A stretch of DNA of 34,031 bases, taken from a virus. The translations under genes and the position numbers were made by a program. The stretch is from positions 1 to 34,031 of the IMG/VR virus record IMGVR_UViG_3300020195_000870; one strand, given 5' to 3'. Under the pieces are notes generated by a model. That model ran no database searches, was not told the origin of the DNA, and was given only the letters and a program-made list of their open reading frames with translations. Positions 1 through 7,187 of the stretch are shown one piece after another. Every line of letters begins with the position of its first letter. Within the stretch, counting starts at the first letter, position 1.

Positions 1-1071
1 GACTTTGCTCAATCACACTCAGCCAAGATCATCTCAGTCGTGTCAGAGACTATGCCGCACTTGCGTAAAGGTGCAATGCGAGACTTTAAGAATATCATGG
101 AGACACATAATTATTGGAATGATGACGATTGGAATGAGACCAACTCAATCTATACATTCCCAGGTAATACCATCATCGAGTTCTTCTCTGCCGATGACCC
201 GAGCAAGGTCCGTGGCCCAAGACGTGACGTGATATTTATTAACGAGGCTAACAATGTACCGTTTGAAACCTATGAGCAACTAGAGCTGCGCACTAACGAT
301 GTTGTTTGGCTAGACTGGAATCCAGTTCAAGAATTCTGGTTTTACACTGAAGTAAAAGACAAAGAAGATGTTGACTTTATGATCTTGACCTACAAAGATA
401 ACGAAGCGCTTAACCCAGCTATTGTTAAGTCGATTGAATCACGTAAAGATCGCAAGAACTGGTGGAAGATCTACGGTGAGGGGCTGTTGGGTGAGGCTGA
501 AGGTCGTATCTATACGGGTTGGCAACAGTTGGACGAGATACCGCATGAGGCTAGGTTGGTGCGCTACGGCCTTGATTTTGGCTATTCTAACGATCCTGCG
601 GCGATTGTGGCTATCTACGAGTATAACGGTGGTCGGATCTATGATGAGATTACTTACCGCAAAGGTCTACTCAACAAGGATATTGCTGACATCTTCAAGA
701 ATTTAGAGGATGACGCTTTAGTTATAGCCGACGCCGCCGAGCCTAAGAGTATCGCCGAGATCAGTAGTTACGGCATCCAGATACTAGGTTCTGCTAAGGG
801 TCAGGACTCAGTCTCTTATGGCATTCGGACAGTCCAGGAGCTCAAAATATCTGTTACCAAACGCTCAACCAACATTTGGCGCGAGTATCAAAATTACCTA
901 TGGGAGACAGACAGAAATGGCAAAATATTAACCTCTCCTCAAGGCATTTGGAATCACATGATGGACGCTATTCGCTATGGTGAGGAAAACAACAAGCCAA
1001 GATTTGATGATACTGAATGGGAACAACACCTAATAGAGAATCAACGGATCTTAAAAGGCAGGGGTTACTAA
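1..1071 (+). CDS. terL: Terminase large subunit (5' partial)
   Basis: ATP-driven motor and nuclease that packages DNA into the prohead. The frame is open from the first base, so the N-terminus with Walker A lies upstream of the window. Numbering from the in-frame GTG at 40, a Walker B-like VIFINEAN lies at residues 64-71, with the acidic Glu encoded at 244-246. A WLDWNP coupling-type motif follows at about 90. The C-terminal part looks like an RNase H-fold nuclease: GLDFGYS (Asp179), VIADAAEP (Asp231) and MMDAIRYG (Asp309) give the usual acidic residues. The early SETMPHLRKGAMRDF stretch is typical of the PBSX/Terminase_3-like group. The stop overlaps the next ATG as TAATG. The small subunit should lie upstream. 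Confidence 0.93.
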   Translation, partial: DFAQSHSAKIISVVSETMPHLRKGAMRDFKNIMETHNYWNDDDWNETNSIYTFPGNTIIEFFSADDPSKVRGPRRDVIFINEANNVPFETYEQLELRTNDVVWLDWNPVQEFWFYTEVKDKEDVDFMILTYKDNEALNPAIVKSIESRKDRKNWWKIYGEGLLGEAEGRIYTGWQQLDEIPHEARLVRYGLDFGYSNDPAAIVAIYEYNGGRIYDEITYRKGLLNKDIADIFKNLEDDALVIADAAEPKSIAEISSYGIQILGSAKGQDSVSYGIRTVQELKISVTKRSTNIWREYQNYLWETDRNGKILTSPQGIWNHMMDAIRYGEENNKPRFDDTEWEQHLIENQRILKGRGY

Positions 1072-1307
1072 TGCCTAATTATGCCCTAACAATCAGAGAC
1101 CATAACATTAAAGCTCACCTTGATATCGAGGAAGAGATCGGGCTTAGGAAGGATGGACTGCTTACCTTCACGATCCGTGTTAATAATGGGAATATCGTGG
1201 ACTTAAACGTAACAGAATACGTCAATGTCAAACAAAAATACGGGATCATTGAAGCCCTTGTTATTGAAGAAATTACAATCGAATACCTCTCTACACTTGG
1301 TGGTTGA
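1071..1307 (+). CDS. Small protein with DUF2292-like fold (first of a pair)
   Basis: A 78-aa protein whose ATG shares a base with the terminase stop (TAATG), so it is probably translationally coupled. Residues from about 20 (EEEIGLRKDGLLTFTIRVN) through VKQKY resemble the short phage and bacterial DUF2292 pattern: an acidic start, then G-x-(I/L)-T-(F/V)-x-(I/V)-x-V, then a basic end. The function of that family is unknown. The next ORF carries a second copy of the same pattern. An ORF track start further upstream at 1017 lies inside terL and is not needed. Confidence 0.6.
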   Translation: MPNYALTIRDHNIKAHLDIEEEIGLRKDGLLTFTIRVNNGNIVDLNVTEYVNVKQKYGIIEALVIEEITIEYLSTLGG

Positions 1308-1440
1308 GAACGAGGTTAGGCAGACCCCTTTTGGTCAGATTACCTTTACTGTGCAGGTTAAGAACAGCGTAGCCCAGATTGAGACGCTGAATGTTGTAAA
1401 GAACCGACGTCGTAAATACGATGGTCGAAAAGAAGATTAA
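1300..1440 (+). CDS. Second DUF2292-like small protein, start uncertain
   Basis: The frame contains VENEVRQTPFGQITFTVQV followed by LNVVKNRRRKY, which aligns with the upstream gene (IEEEIG...GLLTFTIRV...VNVKQKY), so the two are tandem paralogues. No good start is visible. TTG at 1297 or GTG at 1300 sits at the stop of the first copy and would give about 46 aa by coupled re-initiation. ATG at 1225 would give 71 aa but also lacks a Shine-Dalgarno. A frameshift joining the copies into one two-domain protein is possible. Function unknown. Confidence 0.45.
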   Translation: MVENEVRQTPFGQITFTVQVKNSVAQIETLNVVKNRRRKYDGRKED

Positions 1441-1451
1441 GGAGGTGAGAT

Positions 1452-1664
1452 ATGTATAAAACTATAGCAATTATTGTAGTGCTATTCTTGCTGTTCATTT
1501 TGGTAGGTAGAGTAGGAGCCGCCACTATTACACCACCTACACCACCTACACCACCACGGTTGACTGGACCTGCACAGACTCCTAAGCCTGCAGCGACAGC
1601 TCGCGCTGCACAGACACCACGTCCAGCTCAAACAGCTAGGCCGGCCGCGACACCAGCCATTTAG
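1452..1664 (+). CDS. Small membrane-anchored Pro/Thr/Ala-rich protein
   Basis: A 70-aa protein with a strong Shine-Dalgarno (AAGGAGGTGAG, 1439-1449) just before the ATG. Residues 4-22 (TIAIIVVLFLLFILVGRVG) form one hydrophobic segment, a signal anchor or signal peptide. The rest is a low-complexity tail of TPP and (A/P)QTPKPA-like repeats, which should be extended and probably outside the membrane. There is no lipobox cysteine, so a lipoprotein is unlikely. I do not recognise a family. The place between terminase and portal is unusual for a lysis gene; superinfection exclusion or an envelope role are only possibilities. Confidence 0.6.
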   Translation: MYKTIAIIVVLFLLFILVGRVGAATITPPTPPTPPRLTGPAQTPKPAATARAAQTPRPAQTARPAATPAI

Positions 1665-1702
1665 GCTAAAGGGGGTGCGCATCTCACACGCACAGAGACT
1701 GC

Positions 1703-1731
1703 TTGCTCTTTTTGTTTAAACATGATCTAAT
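1703..1731 (+). promoter_or_regulatory. Promoter candidate ahead of portal operon
   Basis: TTGCTC (1703-1708), a 17-bp spacer and TCTAAT (1726-1731). The preceding bases (ACTGCTTG) match those before the promoter at 19530. Transcription would start near 1738, about 60 nt before the T-run of the hairpin at 1775-1799. Confidence 0.5.
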
Positions 1732-1737
1732 ACCTTA

Positions 1738-1799
1738 GTTAAGCAAATACCTACCAAGCAAAGTAGGAGATGAGCCACAGCGATCGCTGTGGTTTTTTT
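1738..1799 (+). terminator. Hairpin pair with T-run directly before portal gene
   Basis: The first hairpin is CCTAC/GTAGG (1750-1767) with the 8-nt loop CAAGCAAA. The second is a perfect palindrome at 1775-1792 (CCACAGCGA and its complement) followed by seven T (1793-1799), which has the form of an intrinsic terminator. The portal ATG follows after ten more bases. A promoter candidate lies immediately upstream, so this could be a short RNA gene, an attenuator or a simple operon boundary. Confidence 0.75.
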
Positions 1800-1809
1800 G
1801 TGGACTTTT

Positions 1810-3690
1810 ATGGACGAAACGGCTCAGTTAATCAAAACTAGACTCGAGGCTTCGGCGGAATACCGTAAGCAGAAACTACTCCTATTTGATAAGGTGGAGG
1901 AGCTTTTCCACAACCAATTAAATGATCTAAACTCAGCTGACTCCAACTCCCAAGTCTTCGACCCTAAACTCTCCACTCTTACCATTGAACGAGCATATCG
2001 AGTCATGGCACAGCTAGCCACAGGAAAGGTCCGCGGTATCTCGACTAACGATAAAGGTGACGAAAAGCTCAAAAATCTCTTACTCGACAAGTACGTAGTG
2101 CCTAATGCGAATGTCCAATTCGACTTCTTGACCAAGTTACGCATGGTTGATCTTTATTCGAATGTTTATGGAGCATTTTACGTCTTAGTGGACCAAGTCG
2201 GAGCCAATGAGATGCGAGATGGTTATATTGGTCCAGATATGTGGTTACTCAATATTCGAGACGTCTACTTACAAGTGGGCACAGTCTCAGTTGAGGATTC
2301 AGATTTTGTCATTATCCGCACCTGGAGACCGATTAGCTTCTTTGAAGGCCTGGCTAAGAATAAGGATTTTAAGAACATTGGCACAATTATCGGGAAGTTA
2401 AAGGACAAGTCTGGTTCTAAGCAGAGCAGAGAGCAGAAAGATAAGTCAAGACGTGAAGAAAATCAGTATCCGAAGAGTGATCCAGCTAAGGGCACTGGCT
2501 ATTTTGAGTGTTTGACCATGTACGAGAAGGATAAATGGAGCGACTACTGTGTTGACGCTGATGTCGTCTTCCGTGAGATGGACAACCCACACGAGAATGG
2601 GGAAATCCCAGTCGTCGCTAAGTACTCACTGCCTTTACTAGATGATCCAATGGGTCTAGGAGACTTTGAGCGCGGCGCATCAATGCAGCAGGTGGTCAAC
2701 GCTAATTGGAATCTATACCTTGATGCAGTAAAAATGTCCATCTTCCCTCCTACCATCATCAATAAAGACAACGTCGCTTCTATGAGCTCACTCCAACCGA
2801 TTCCCGGTGCCCAGTGGTTGGGTCGTAACAACGTTGATAATGTCGCTCGCACCCTCCAACTTTCGCCGCAAGGTATCAGCACCTTTAATAACACCTATCA
2901 AGTAGCTACATCGGCTATTTTGAACCTATTCGGGACCACAGAGACTAATACCTCTGCTCAAACCGACCCAGGCTTTGGCAAGACTCCACAAGCGCTGATG
3001 CAACAAGCTCAAAGGGAGAATACACGGGATAACGCCGACCGATTCTTCATGGAACAGTTTGTGACTAAAGTGATGAAGAAGATGGTTAACCTACTTGCCA
3101 AGAAACAATCAGCCGCTATCTCCTTCCGGATGTTTCCAGAGGAGATCGAGCAACTAGCGCGAGATTATCCAGATATTAAAGAGATCTTTGACGAGAATAC
3201 CGGCAAGTTGACAATTAAAAAGAACAAAAAAAGCGTCATGTACGACTACGAGATCGTATCTGGTTCTACCTATGCTAATGACCAAAAGGCTCAGCAAGAG
3301 AACCTGACCATGTTGCTGCAGCTGTGGCTACAGTCTCAGACACCGCAAGGTAATAGTTTAGAAGCTCAGCTCGAGAAGGATGGTTTCACCTTAAAATTTG
3401 GCGAACTCTTCAAGCGTGTAGTCTCGTCATCAGGTATACAGGATTGGAATAAGATTTTGGAAGAGAAGACCGAAGAAGAGAAGGCCGACCATATTCTTAA
3501 GCAGGCTGCGGATCAATTCAACCAGGTTCTCCAACAGGTGCCAGAGAATATGAATGGTGTACCACCAATGCCAGGACAACAACCAGGACTAGATCAGATG
3601 CCTTCTCAACCAGGACAACCACCTCAACAACCTCCAATGGGACAAGACCCTATGGCAGCGCAAGGTGGGGGTATGCCACAGGGATTTTAA
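1810..3690 (+). CDS. Portal protein
   Basis: A 626-aa protein placed just after the terminase genes. By position, length and composition it is the dodecameric portal through which DNA enters the head. The N-terminal half is a mixed alpha/beta region (YRVMAQLATGKVRG, LYSNVYGAFYVLVDQ). The stretch at about 360-420 (FGTTETNTSAQTDPGFGKTPQALMQQAQRENTRDNADRFFMEQF) is the type of segment seen before the long stem helices of podovirus portals. The last 60 residues are Pro/Gln/Gly/Met-rich. I use ATG 1810; the GTG at 1789 lies inside the terminator hairpin. No Shine-Dalgarno is present. Recognition rests on context and general character, so the exact portal family is open. Confidence 0.85.
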   Translation: MDETAQLIKTRLEASAEYRKQKLLLFDKVEELFHNQLNDLNSADSNSQVFDPKLSTLTIERAYRVMAQLATGKVRGISTNDKGDEKLKNLLLDKYVVPNANVQFDFLTKLRMVDLYSNVYGAFYVLVDQVGANEMRDGYIGPDMWLLNIRDVYLQVGTVSVEDSDFVIIRTWRPISFFEGLAKNKDFKNIGTIIGKLKDKSGSKQSREQKDKSRREENQYPKSDPAKGTGYFECLTMYEKDKWSDYCVDADVVFREMDNPHENGEIPVVAKYSLPLLDDPMGLGDFERGASMQQVVNANWNLYLDAVKMSIFPPTIINKDNVASMSSLQPIPGAQWLGRNNVDNVARTLQLSPQGISTFNNTYQVATSAILNLFGTTETNTSAQTDPGFGKTPQALMQQAQRENTRDNADRFFMEQFVTKVMKKMVNLLAKKQSAAISFRMFPEEIEQLARDYPDIKEIFDENTGKLTIKKNKKSVMYDYEIVSGSTYANDQKAQQENLTMLLQLWLQSQTPQGNSLEAQLEKDGFTLKFGELFKRVVSSSGIQDWNKILEEKTEEEKADHILKQAADQFNQVLQQVPENMNGVPPMPGQQPGLDQMPSQPGQPPQQPPMGQDPMAAQGGGMPQGF

Positions 3691-3694
3691 GTAA

Positions 3695-4030
3695 ATGAGT
3701 ACAACAGCATTAAGGCCGGGGTTTTTCAACACTCTCTCGACCATAAAAAAGGATGAAAAGGTTATAGGTGCATCAATCTCAAATGATGAGCGACATTTGC
3801 ATGCATTATCTAGTCATGCAGGCTGGCAGATTATCGATAGCTACACCCGCAGCTTATTGGATGACCTAGATAACATGACTGAAGTCTCGATGGCCCAAGG
3901 ATTGTCGCTTGAGGAGATCGGTCGGAACGCGTTAGTTGCCAACCTAGCTAAAGGAGTTATTAAGCATATCTTGCAAAAAGTTGAGGATGCTAAGGAGGCG
4001 GTCGATAAGCCAGATGGAACAGTCAGATGA
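3695..4030 (+). CDS. Hypothetical small head-region protein
   Basis: A 111-aa protein starting four bases after the portal stop, without a clear Shine-Dalgarno. It is mostly helical by composition: WQIIDSYTRSLLDDLDNM, then a helix-rich C-terminal half (LSLEEIGRNALVANLAKGVIKHILQKVEDAKEAV). No family is recognised. Its place between portal and scaffold suggests a head-assembly or accessory role. Its 3' end overlaps the next gene by 17 nt. Confidence 0.7.
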   Translation: MSTTALRPGFFNTLSTIKKDEKVIGASISNDERHLHALSSHAGWQIIDSYTRSLLDDLDNMTEVSMAQGLSLEEIGRNALVANLAKGVIKHILQKVEDAKEAVDKPDGTVR

Positions 4031-4232
4031 AGAAAACGAAGCAGAACAAGAGGTCGGCGACTTTAATAAGCCAGATTATAAATTTGAGCCGAAAGAGCAT
4101 CATGACTGGCGTCAACAGGGTCCGTACCTGGTGTGTAAAAGCTGCGAGATCGAGCATGCGACATATATCGGGATGGAGCATTTAATGGTAGGTATAAACG
4201 ATCAGGGACAGCCGATTTTAAACAATCGCTGA
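4014..4232 (+). CDS. Small acidic protein with Cys/His metal-site motif
   Basis: A 72-aa protein from ATG 4014, overlapping the previous gene. AAGGAGG at 3992-3998 is the likely Shine-Dalgarno, at a rather long spacing. The N-terminus is very acidic (MEQSDEENEAEQEVGD). The second half carries HHDW ... LVCKSCEIEHA, a His-x(n)-CxxC-x(4)-His arrangement that could bind zinc. Similar tiny zinc-knuckle proteins often sit beside phage portal genes, but their function is not established. The upstream in-frame ATG at 3981 is possible but lies before the Shine-Dalgarno. Confidence 0.65.
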   Translation: MEQSDEENEAEQEVGDFNKPDYKFEPKEHHDWRQQGPYLVCKSCEIEHATYIGMEHLMVGINDQGQPILNNR

Positions 4233-4243
4233 AAGTATTGTAA

Positions 4244-4328
4244 GTGGGGCTAACTGGGCAGCTAGCTCCACCTACAAGCCTTTGAGCTTGCGTATCATCG
4301 CACTACGACACAGGTGTGGGTTAGGTGG
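4244..4328 (+). promoter_or_regulatory. Structured leader with two alternative stems before scaffold gene
   Basis: A stem of nine pairs with one G-U (4244-4252 with 4263-4271), a CAAGC/GCTTG hairpin (4275-4290), and a 7-nt match CCACCTA (4268-4274) to TAGGTGG (4322-4328). The long-range stem shares CCAC with the first hairpin, so the two exclude each other. The right arm covers the GTG codons at 4325 and 4328. This is seen by pairing only; function is not shown. Confidence 0.4.
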
Positions 4329-4351
4329 TGTTTAAAATAAACGACGAAAAT

Positions 4352-5110
4352 ATGGCGTTAAACGCAGAGGTTGAGACTGAAAACAACCTTGATACTACGC
4401 CGGTACCAGAACAAGAACAGGTTGAGGATGGCGTGCAGTCTGAAGAGATATCTAACGACGAAACAACTGAAACAACAGGAGAAGCCCCTAAAAAAGGCTT
4501 TCAAGCGAGGGTGCAGGAGCTCAATCAGAAAGCTAGAACAGCCGAAGAGAGAGCCAACACATTAGAAGCAAAACTTGCGGAACTTACAAGACCGGTAGGT
4601 CTTCCGGAACAAACAGTTCCGAACTTTAATCCGCAAGAGCCGATTATTGCACCTGGCGAGGAGATTGATGGAGAAGAACTCAATCGAAGGATTGCAGAAC
4701 GAGACCAGAGATTACTTCAACAGGCAGACAGCCGTTCCGAATTACGGAATCGACAGAATGAAGCAATAAATCGCATCAATAGCGAATCTAGTGAGGTTGT
4801 CGGGAAATATCCCGAACTCAATCCGGACTCCGAGTCCTTTAACAAGGATCTCTCCGACATTGTTACTGAAGCAACGGAAGCGTATGTAAAAGCGAGTCCG
4901 TATACAGCATCGGTCAAGACGTTTGTGTCAAAACTGATGAAAGCCTCACAAGGCGCAGTAGCTAGAGAGGTTGGACAGGCTACCGAGAATATTGCCAAGC
5001 AAGTATCGCAAGCCGCTCTAAGACCGACCTCGATTCGCAAACCCGAGAAAGCAGCAGCGGAGAAATCCATTGCTGAGCTGGAAGCAGAATTAGGAATTGT
5101 TAACAGCTAA
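4352..5110 (+). CDS. Scaffolding / head assembly protein
   Basis: A 252-aa protein directly upstream of the major capsid gene, the usual place of a scaffold. The first 55 residues are highly acidic (ENNLDTTPVPEQEQVEDGVQ). Residues about 60-95 (FQARVQELNQKARTAEERANTLEAKLAEL) form a clear coiled coil. A charged helical region follows, and the end is basic then acidic (RPTSIRKPEKAAAEKSIAELEAELG), resembling a capsid-binding helix. ATG 4352 is chosen; in-frame GTG codons at 4325 and 4328 would add 8-9 residues. Neither start has a convincing Shine-Dalgarno. Confidence 0.8.
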   Translation: MALNAEVETENNLDTTPVPEQEQVEDGVQSEEISNDETTETTGEAPKKGFQARVQELNQKARTAEERANTLEAKLAELTRPVGLPEQTVPNFNPQEPIIAPGEEIDGEELNRRIAERDQRLLQQADSRSELRNRQNEAINRINSESSEVVGKYPELNPDSESFNKDLSDIVTEATEAYVKASPYTASVKTFVSKLMKASQGAVAREVGQATENIAKQVSQAALRPTSIRKPEKAAAEKSIAELEAELGIVNS

Positions 5111-5115
5111 CAATT
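5095..5115 (+). repeat. Perfect 8-nt inverted repeat at scaffold/capsid junction
   Basis: AATTGTTA, five bases, TAACAATT. The scaffold stop codon lies in the right arm. The stem is AT-rich without a T-run, so it is not a classical terminator. It may affect mRNA processing or stability and so the scaffold-to-capsid ratio, which is an inference. Confidence 0.5.
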
Positions 5116-5141
5116 GGCGGGAAGTGAGGTGAAATTTTAAT

Positions 5142-6110
5142 ATGGCAGTAATAGGAACAGGTGGAAACGGCGGAGATGCCAACACCAGTACCGCGTCAGC
5201 TGGTGGTAACGTACTTTCACAAGAAGTACAAACCTACTATGAGAAAGTCTTTCTTGATCGTGCAAAATACGATCAGGTTATGAAAGAGGGAGGACAAATC
5301 CGAACTCACGCAACTGGTCAAGGTCGAACTGTTAATTTCACACGATACAATCCACTGGCTATTTTGACTGATCCTTTGGGAGAAGCTTCAAATCCAGTCA
5401 GTTGTCCAATTAATGCTTCAACTATCTCGATGACACTTTCTGAGTTCGGTTTAACCACCACTCACGGAAAACTTTTGACTGTAACGTCAATCGATTCTGG
5501 AATGAAAGAGAAAATCGAATTAGTTGGGCAGAACATGGGCGAAACTTTGGATGCCTTGGTTCGCAGAGAATTACAAAATGGTACTGCTTTCTACGGAAAT
5601 AATAAAACACAACATAGCTTCACCGCAGGTGACACGCTAGATGCATGTGATATCCGTTTGATGGTGCAACAGCTTGAACTAAAAAAGGCTATGGCATACA
5701 AAGACGGTTTATTTATCGGTAAGACAGACCCATACTCTAAGTACAACTTACTCGGAGATACGACTTGGATTAACTCTAAGACGTACTCAGATGTTAAGGA
5801 TTTGTACAACGGAGAAATGGGCGAACTTTACCAAGTCCGATGGCTCTTAAACAAGAATGTTTCTTCAGGAACTGAAGTAGCATCTACAGCCGCATCAACA
5901 GTTACTAGGTTCTACACCTACGTACACGGCTCAAACTCGTTTGGAGTTTACGATTTGGCTACAGATCAACCAAAGTTGTACATTCTACCGAATCAGGTGG
6001 ACTCAAATTCACCAGCAGGTCGAGTGTCCTTTATTACATGGGCAGGATCATTTGCAACCAAAATACTCAATCCAGATTGGGTTTTGGCCGCACGATTCGC
6101 AGCAGTGTAA
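5142..6110 (+). CDS. Major capsid protein, N4 gp56-like
   Basis: A 322-aa shell protein. The N-terminal segment ending in VQTYYEKVFLDRAKYDQVMKEGG, followed by GQGRTVNFTRYNPLA, is the signature of the N4-gp56 family of HK97-fold major capsid proteins. FGLTTTHGKLL and MGETLDALVRRELQNG follow in the usual order, and the C-terminus WVLAARFAAV is typical. A good Shine-Dalgarno (GTGAGGTGA) precedes the ATG. Scaffold upstream and small head genes downstream agree. Codon use is A/T-leaning and even, as expected for a highly expressed virion gene. Confidence 0.92.
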   Translation: MAVIGTGGNGGDANTSTASAGGNVLSQEVQTYYEKVFLDRAKYDQVMKEGGQIRTHATGQGRTVNFTRYNPLAILTDPLGEASNPVSCPINASTISMTLSEFGLTTTHGKLLTVTSIDSGMKEKIELVGQNMGETLDALVRRELQNGTAFYGNNKTQHSFTAGDTLDACDIRLMVQQLELKKAMAYKDGLFIGKTDPYSKYNLLGDTTWINSKTYSDVKDLYNGEMGELYQVRWLLNKNVSSGTEVASTAASTVTRFYTYVHGSNSFGVYDLATDQPKLYILPNQVDSNSPAGRVSFITWAGSFATKILNPDWVLAARFAAV

Positions 6111-6117
6111 TTAAAAT

Positions 6118-6150
6118 CTAGGCTCCCTTGCCTAATCAGGGGAGCTCTAG
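6118..6150 (+). promoter_or_regulatory. Hairpin after capsid gene, before next ATG
   Basis: GCTCCC (6122-6127) pairs with GGGAGC (6140-6145), with outer CTAG/CTAG arms. It is followed by AAAATATAT and the ATG at 6160, not by T residues, so I do not call it an intrinsic terminator. It may protect the capsid mRNA 3' end or mark a processing site. Confidence 0.5.
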
Positions 6151-6159
6151 AAAATATAT

Positions 6160-6432
6160 ATGGCAAACATAGATTACGGTAGAACAGTAGATTTAAAAGA
6201 GTTAGCAGTAGGCATCAAGAACGCTCGGTCGAAAGCAGAACGTGAACACTTGGAGCGGATTGTCTACAGGATTTTAAAGGAGTCGACGAAAGTATCTTCA
6301 CTTCGTTCAGAGTTAATAGCAGCGTTTAGGGTTAAGGATATGAGTAAGGTCAGACGTCTACAAGCTCACATCCAAGCAGTTAAGTTAGACGAGACCAGAG
6401 GAACTAGTTGGGGACAGAATAAAGAAAAATAA
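6160..6432 (+). CDS. Hypothetical small basic helical protein
   Basis: A 90-aa, Arg/Lys-rich protein just downstream of the major capsid gene. The composition suggests a run of helices (DLKELAVGIKNARSKAEREHLERIVYRILKE and SLRSELIAAFRVKD). No family is recognised. The ATG follows an A/T-rich stretch without a Shine-Dalgarno, just after a hairpin. Position suggests a head completion or head-associated role. Confidence 0.7.
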   Translation: MANIDYGRTVDLKELAVGIKNARSKAEREHLERIVYRILKESTKVSSLRSELIAAFRVKDMSKVRRLQAHIQAVKLDETRGTSWGQNKEK

Positions 6433-6433
6433 A

Positions 6434-6856
6434 ATGCCGGATACAGTCTTTAGATCTAAAATTGAATCAACACCAGATTCGCCCTTACCAAAGGGTTCTG
6501 ATTCGTCTACTGGCAGTGTGACGACTGTAGAAGTCCCATATCTGGACTACGCCACCGAACACTCACATCCGTATCTAGCAGATCACTTCACTCTCGGTGA
6601 CAACTGGAACGACCCAGTTGGTGGGTTCCCTAAAGAGTTGGCAACAATTGAAACATACATCAACGAGAAGGTTGAATCAGGTGAGGTAGCCAATAGTGTA
6701 TCGGCGATTAAAGTTTTATTAAAGGGCATCGAAAGGATCACTAATTTAAATAAGGAAGAGCGCCCATTGGTTAAGATCGAGACAATTGCGGCCTATGTTC
6801 AGTTCTTGATGAAAACTGACCAGCTTAAGACCAACCTAAGGAGATACCATGGCTGA
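6434..6856 (+). CDS. Hypothetical head-region protein
   Basis: A 140-aa protein beginning one base after the previous stop. The N-terminal 45 residues are Ser/Thr/Pro-rich and probably flexible. The rest is mixed, with HPYLADHFTLGDNWND and a helical second half (ELATIETYINEKVESGEVANSVSAIKVLLKGIERITNL). No family is recognised. The ordering between capsid and an apparent virion accessory gene suggests a head-tail joining or structural role. Confidence 0.7.
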   Translation: MPDTVFRSKIESTPDSPLPKGSDSSTGSVTTVEVPYLDYATEHSHPYLADHFTLGDNWNDPVGGFPKELATIETYINEKVESGEVANSVSAIKVLLKGIERITNLNKEERPLVKIETIAAYVQFLMKTDQLKTNLRRYHG

Positions 6857-7187
6857 TCCGAATCGTCCCGCTTCCCAGAATAAGTACACAGAGCAGAACA
6901 TGGGTAACACCTCTTTTGATGAGGTCTTCGGTGTTAATACCTTTGAACCGTTAGGTTTTGATGGCAAACAACTCCAACGTTTCCGTGCTGATGCAACAGC
7001 TATCAAAATCACGACCGTGGGTGCCGTTACTTACCTAGCGGTTGCTGCACCCGGAACTAGCCAAAGCACCCCACTTTGGCAATGCCGCAAGATCGACGAG
7101 ACTACCGGCTTTGAACTGACTTTCGCTGATGGCGACGCTAACTTCAACAATATAGCCACTGACTTAACCAGCCTCACGTACCAATGA
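6849..7187 (+). CDS. Putative virion decoration or accessory protein
   Basis: A 112-aa protein with a strong Shine-Dalgarno (AAGGAGAT at 6838-6845) before ATG 6849; it overlaps the previous gene by 8 nt. A short polar N-terminus is followed by beta-rich sequence (ATAIKITTVGAVTYLAVAAPGTS, then FELTFADGDANFNNI). The size, beta character and place after the capsid fit a decoration protein, but no family is recognised. It is the last gene before the sugar island and overlaps it by ATGA. Confidence 0.65.
   Translation: MADPNRPASQNKYTEQNMGNTSFDEVFGVNTFEPLGFDGKQLQRFRADATAIKITTVGAVTYLAVAAPGTSQSTPLWQCRKIDETTGFELTFADGDANFNNIATDLTSLTYQ

Noticed and set aside
1482-1682. Cys/Arg/Trp-rich - strand frame opposite the Pro/Thr-rich gene
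   Set aside because: It is a shadow of the Pro/Ala codons; the + frame has a strong Shine-Dalgarno and a membrane segment.
1789-1812. GTG 1789 as portal start
   Set aside because: It lies within the right arm of the terminator hairpin; ATG 1810 follows the T-run as in the other cassettes.
6118-6150. Intrinsic terminator after the major capsid gene
   Set aside because: The hairpin is good but is followed by AAAATATAT, not by a T-run on the + strand.
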